In this document: positions 20,884 through 21,071 of the stretch, piece after piece | Position numbering within the stretch: position 1 is the first letter of the stretch | Layout: each line of letters starts with the position of its first letter | DNA from: a virus | Direction: 5' to 3' (one strand) | DNA: 21,071 bases | Virus record (IMG/VR): IMGVR_UViG_3300042483_000349 | Location: 1-21,071 of that record | Made by a program: the position numbers and the translations under genes | The notes under the pieces: generated by a model | The model's input: only the letters and a program-made list of their open reading frames with translations | The model's database searches: none | Told to the model about the DNA's origin: nothing

Positions 20884-20899
20884 ATTATACAATCCGTAG
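20884..20899 (-). promoter_or_regulatory. Promoter module copy (CTACGGATTGTATAAT)
   Basis: Rightmost copy of the 16-bp element; the leader holds CAACGAAGGGACA. No -35 hexamer is visible about 17 bases upstream of the TATAAT. Confidence 0.8.
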
Positions 20900-20922
20900 A
20901 ACCTTACCGCGCTGTTACCTAA

Positions 20923-21071
20923 TTAGATAACATCGATTAGTAAAGGGACCGCATGACGAAGTGCTGTGTCAATGTGCGCATCGTTGTACGTATCTTTGCT
21001 GAACGAGAATCCACGATAGACTGCTGTCCAGTATAGATCCCAGCGATAGCGCACGTTGGCATCTTTGCACC
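20923..21071 (-). CDS. Conserved phage protein, C-terminal part only (5' end off the right edge)
   Basis: The frame is open from the right edge to the TAA at 20923 (48 residues). It reads DANVRYRWDLYWTAVYRGFS, then NDAHIDTALRHAVPLLID. The RWDLxW and DxHIDTALR motifs belong to a family I recognise in many actinobacteriophages, without known function. The start lies outside the window. Confidence 0.88.
   Translation of the reverse strand, partial: CKDANVRYRWDLYWTAVYRGFSFSKDTYNDAHIDTALRHAVPLLIDVI

Overview
The window looks like part of the genome of a tailed bacteriophage (caudovirus) or prophage of an actinobacterium. It carries a large terminase, a portal protein, a flavin-dependent thymidylate synthase (ThyX) and many very short genes packed end to end. 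The host is inferred from a WhiB-family Fe-S regulator, a family essentially limited to Actinobacteria and their phages, and from several promoters placed for leaderless mRNAs. Moderate GC, no tRNA genes and tight packing would fit a freshwater actinophage, but that is inference. Every credible gene lies on the minus strand, so transcription runs right to left.

Left block (1 to 8512), in transcription order: a protein with two helix-turn-helix-like segments, a small Cys-containing protein, a DUF1360 membrane protein, the portal, a Cys-rich head-region protein, and a very large open frame that runs off the left edge (at least 1457 residues). The large protein holds three tandem WYL-like domains, a KTSC domain and a 119-residue internal tandem duplication. 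These genes are tightly coupled and are probably the virion-assembly module.

Boundary (8513 to 9520): about 1 kb without genes. It holds an exact 66-bp period array of five copies rich in inverted repeats, then a G/T-rich stretch with six CACGTG palindromes and short tandem repeats. Candidate roles are replication origin, packaging site or control region.

Middle block (9521 to 12597): a peptidoglycan-binding-domain protein, the large terminase subunit, a membrane-anchored LysM protein, a DUF6011-type zinc-finger protein and a small protein.

Right block (12598 to 21071): more than 25 small genes. Many are preceded by a repeated promoter/leader module whose 16-bp core on the minus strand is CTNNGGAT followed by a -10 box; I count 15 copies. 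Notable genes are an HslV/proteasome-type N-terminal-threonine hydrolase followed directly by whiB, ThyX, several zinc-ribbon and HTH proteins, and at least five tiny membrane peptides. Hairpins often separate a gene from the next promoter, giving a cassette-like layout.

The pentamer CCGCA is strongly over-represented on the plus strand to the right of about 9.2 kb (about 60 by hand count, against about 11 for its complement) but not to the left, so the boundary region also separates two sequence regimes.
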